Source: Variovorax sp. CAN15
GTDB taxonomy: Bacteria; Pseudomonadota; Gammaproteobacteria; Burkholderiales; Burkholderiaceae_C
Assembly (NCBI RefSeq): GCF_030462475.1
Contig: NZ_JASMRZ010000042.1
Span: forward strand, 1-44,276
Direction: 5' to 3'
Length of the DNA: 44,276 nucleotides
A program made the position numbers and the translations under genes. The notes under the pieces are model-generated. The model was given only the letters and a program-made list of their open reading frames with translations, did no database searches and was not told the DNA's origin. This document shows positions 43,055 to 44,276 of this stretch, piece after piece; the first letter of the stretch is position 1; each line of letters begins with the position of its first letter.

Positions 43055-43104
43055 GGGTTGTCTCTTCGTCGGAATAAATCGGGGGTGCAGCCGTTGCCTG
43101 CAGT

Positions 43105-43125
43105 CACTGCACCGGGGGTGCAGTG
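43105..43125. promoter_or_regulatory. 21-base perfect dyad between Bug and VOC genes
   Basis: CACTGCACC-GGG-GGTGCAGTG is a perfect inverted repeat in the 261-base divergent region. CGGGGGTGCAG also occurs as a direct repeat just upstream (43080 and 43113). It is a candidate operator for the Bug/MBL operon. Confidence 0.5.
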
Positions 43126-43204
43126 TGCCGGAAGCCCCGTAAGAAGGATTTCTTCATTCGCGATGGGGCACGTATCGACTTGCGGGGGGCCATTTTCCGA
43201 TGCC

Positions 43205-43233
43205 TTGACAGGGCTGCGTCCGGCGCAAATACT
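43205..43233 (+). promoter_or_regulatory. Sigma-70-like promoter for VOC gene
   Basis: TTGACA at 43205-43210 is a perfect -35, 17 bases from AATACT (43228-43233) as the -10. An inverted repeat AAATACT/AGTATTT (43227-43233/43248-43254) overlaps the -10. Confidence 0.6.
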
Positions 43234-43315
43234 GCACCGCATGGTTGAGTATTTTTGGCAAGCCCGGCGCCCTTCTTCCTTTTTGATGGCACGCCGGGCC
43301 TGGAAGGAGACTCGC

Positions 43316-43693
43316 ATGCTCGGAAACATCAACGCAGTGGCGAACCTCGCGGTGAAGGATCTCGCCGTGGCCCGCCGCTTCTATGAAGACACGCTGGGCC
43401 TGTCCCAGGTCGATGCGGAAGGCGACGAAGTGATCGTCTATCGCAGCGGCAACACCCGCATCAACGTGTACCGCTCGCAGTTCGCGGGCACCAACCAGGC
43501 GACGGCCGTGACCTGGGCCGTCGACGGCGACATCGAACGCGTCGTGGACGCGCTGAAGTCGCGGGGCGTGCGCTTCGAACACTACGACATGCCCGACACG
43601 CAACTGGTCGGCGACCTCCATGTCATGGGCGACATGAAGGTCGCGTGGTTCAAGGACCCGGACGGGAACATCCTGAACCTCATCAACGGCTGA
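43316..43693 (+). CDS. VOC-family (glyoxalase/dioxygenase-fold) protein
   Basis: A 125-residue single VOC module. It has the usual opening (NLAVKDLAVARRFYEDTLGL), a middle strand block around YRSGNTRINVYRS, and the C-terminal FKDPDGNILNL. A Glu, or in some members another residue, closes the metal site in catalytic members; here the C-terminal position is Asn/Leu-rich, so catalysis cannot be assumed. AAGGAG precedes the ATG by 6 bases. It converges with the superoxide dismutase gene. Confidence 0.9.
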   Translation: MLGNINAVANLAVKDLAVARRFYEDTLGLSQVDAEGDEVIVYRSGNTRINVYRSQFAGTNQATAVTWAVDGDIERVVDALKSRGVRFEHYDMPDTQLVGDLHVMGDMKVAWFKDPDGNILNLING

Positions 43694-43709
43694 TCGACCG
43701 GACGATCGA

Positions 43710-44276
43710 TCAGCCGAAGTTCTTCGCGACGAAGTCCCAGTTGACCAGCTTGGCCAGGAAGGTCTCGACGAACTTCGGGCGCAGGTTGCGGTAGTCGATG
43801 TAGTAGGCGTGCTCCCACACGTCCACCGTCAGCAGCGCGGTGTCGGCGGTGGTCAGCGGCGTGCCGGCTGCACCGGTGTTCACGATGTCCACCGAGCCGT
43901 CGGCCTTCTTCACCAGCCAGGTCCAGCCCGAGCCGAAGTTGCCCACGGCCGATTTCACGAAGGCTTCCTTGAAGGCGTCGTAGCTGCCCCACTTGGCCTC
44001 GATGGCCTTGGCCAGCGCGCCGGTGGGCGTACCGCCGCCTTGCGGCTTCATGCAGTTCCAGAAGAAGGTGTGGTTCCAGATCTGCGCGGCGTTGTTGTAG
44101 ATGCCGCCGCTGGACTTCTTGACGATCTCTTCGAGCGTCATCGACTCGAACTCGGTGCCCTTTTGCAGGTTGTTGAGGTTCACCACGTAGGCGTTGTGGT
44201 GCTTGCCGTAGTGGTACTCGAGGGTTTCCTTCGAATACTCGGGCGCCAGTGCGTCGAGTGCGTACGGCAGGGGTGG
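43710..44276 (-). CDS. sodB: Superoxide dismutase [Fe], start cut off by window edge
   Basis: The last 189 residues or so of an Fe/Mn-family superoxide dismutase (E. coli SodB, 193). The frame continues to the window edge ([14 protein letters not shown]...), so only about five N-terminal residues are missing. Metal ligands are visible: His in [11 protein letters not shown], His in IWNHTFFWN, and Asp and His in [12 protein letters not shown]. The [10 protein letters not shown] and FGSGWTWLV segments are typical of the Fe type. It removes superoxide in the cytoplasm. It ends 16 bases from the convergent VOC gene. Confidence 0.95.
   Translation of the reverse strand, partial: PPLPYALDALAPEYSKETLEYHYGKHHNAYVVNLNNLQKGTEFESMTLEEIVKKSSGGIYNNAAQIWNHTFFWNCMKPQGGGTPTGALAKAIEAKWGSYDAFKEAFVKSAVGNFGSGWTWLVKKADGSVDIVNTGAAGTPLTTADTALLTVDVWEHAYYIDYRNLRPKFVETFLAKLVNWDFVAKNFG

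Overview
The window looks like a chromosomal stretch of a Variovorax-like member of the Comamonadaceae (Burkholderiales). This is inferred from the uniformly GC-rich sequence, two solitary Bug/TctC-type binding proteins, a seven-gene Liv-transporter/CoA-ligase cluster, a type II quinohaemoprotein alcohol dehydrogenase and Comamonadaceae-style structured intergenic repeats; no marker gene such as rRNA is present. About 40 genes are supported. There is no tRNA, rRNA, insertion sequence, prophage or CRISPR array. The only stretch over 300 bases without an intact gene (14205-14835) holds a decayed alpha/beta-hydrolase gene.

Layout. 1-2030: a LysR regulator diverges from a short-chain dehydrogenase with a 12-serine codon repeat. 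2053-4468 (minus): E1 alpha and E1 beta of a 2-oxoacid/acetoin dehydrogenase followed by a MarR regulator. 4618-5699: a ParD-like protein overlaps a type I methionine aminopeptidase, behind a perfect palindrome. 5834-13384: an AraC regulator, then a tightly packed run of amidohydrolase, CobW-type GTPase and a complete polyamine/opine-type ABC importer (permease, ATPase, binding protein, permease). 13572-15339: an orphan NarL-type response regulator, hydrolase debris and a DUF2383 ferritin-like protein. 15525-19895: a xylose-type ABC importer with a ROK repressor and a matching dyad. 19900-23408: a GAF-Fis regulator diverges from a PQQ alcohol dehydrogenase. 23579-27076: a Bug binding protein and two divergently transcribed citrate-synthase paralogues. 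27181-28200: an orphan membrane protein. 28191-36809 (minus): acyl-CoA synthetase, LivG, LivH, LivM, binding protein, LivF and a PaaK-like CoA ligase, with a divergent Crp/Fnr regulator (36894) that overlaps a small conserved gene. 38185-39700 (minus): a hipBA toxin-antitoxin pair. 39868-44276: SDR, small protein, B3-type metallo-beta-lactamase fold protein, second Bug protein, VOC protein and the cut-off end of Fe-superoxide dismutase.

The theme is scavenging of organic compounds: sugar, polyamine-like and carboxylate importers, CoA-ligases, quinoprotein alcohol oxidation and citrate-synthase-like condensation, each next to its own regulator. The least familiar assemblies are the amidohydrolase/CobW/ABC operon, the ParD-like/aminopeptidase pair, the divergent citrate-synthase pair in which one partner has Glu for the catalytic Asp, and a HipA whose Gly-rich loop lacks the usual autophosphorylated serine. 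A roughly 100-bp repeat occurs three times, each time just after a stop codon and in the same orientation to that gene, with a compensatory base-pair change in its stem.
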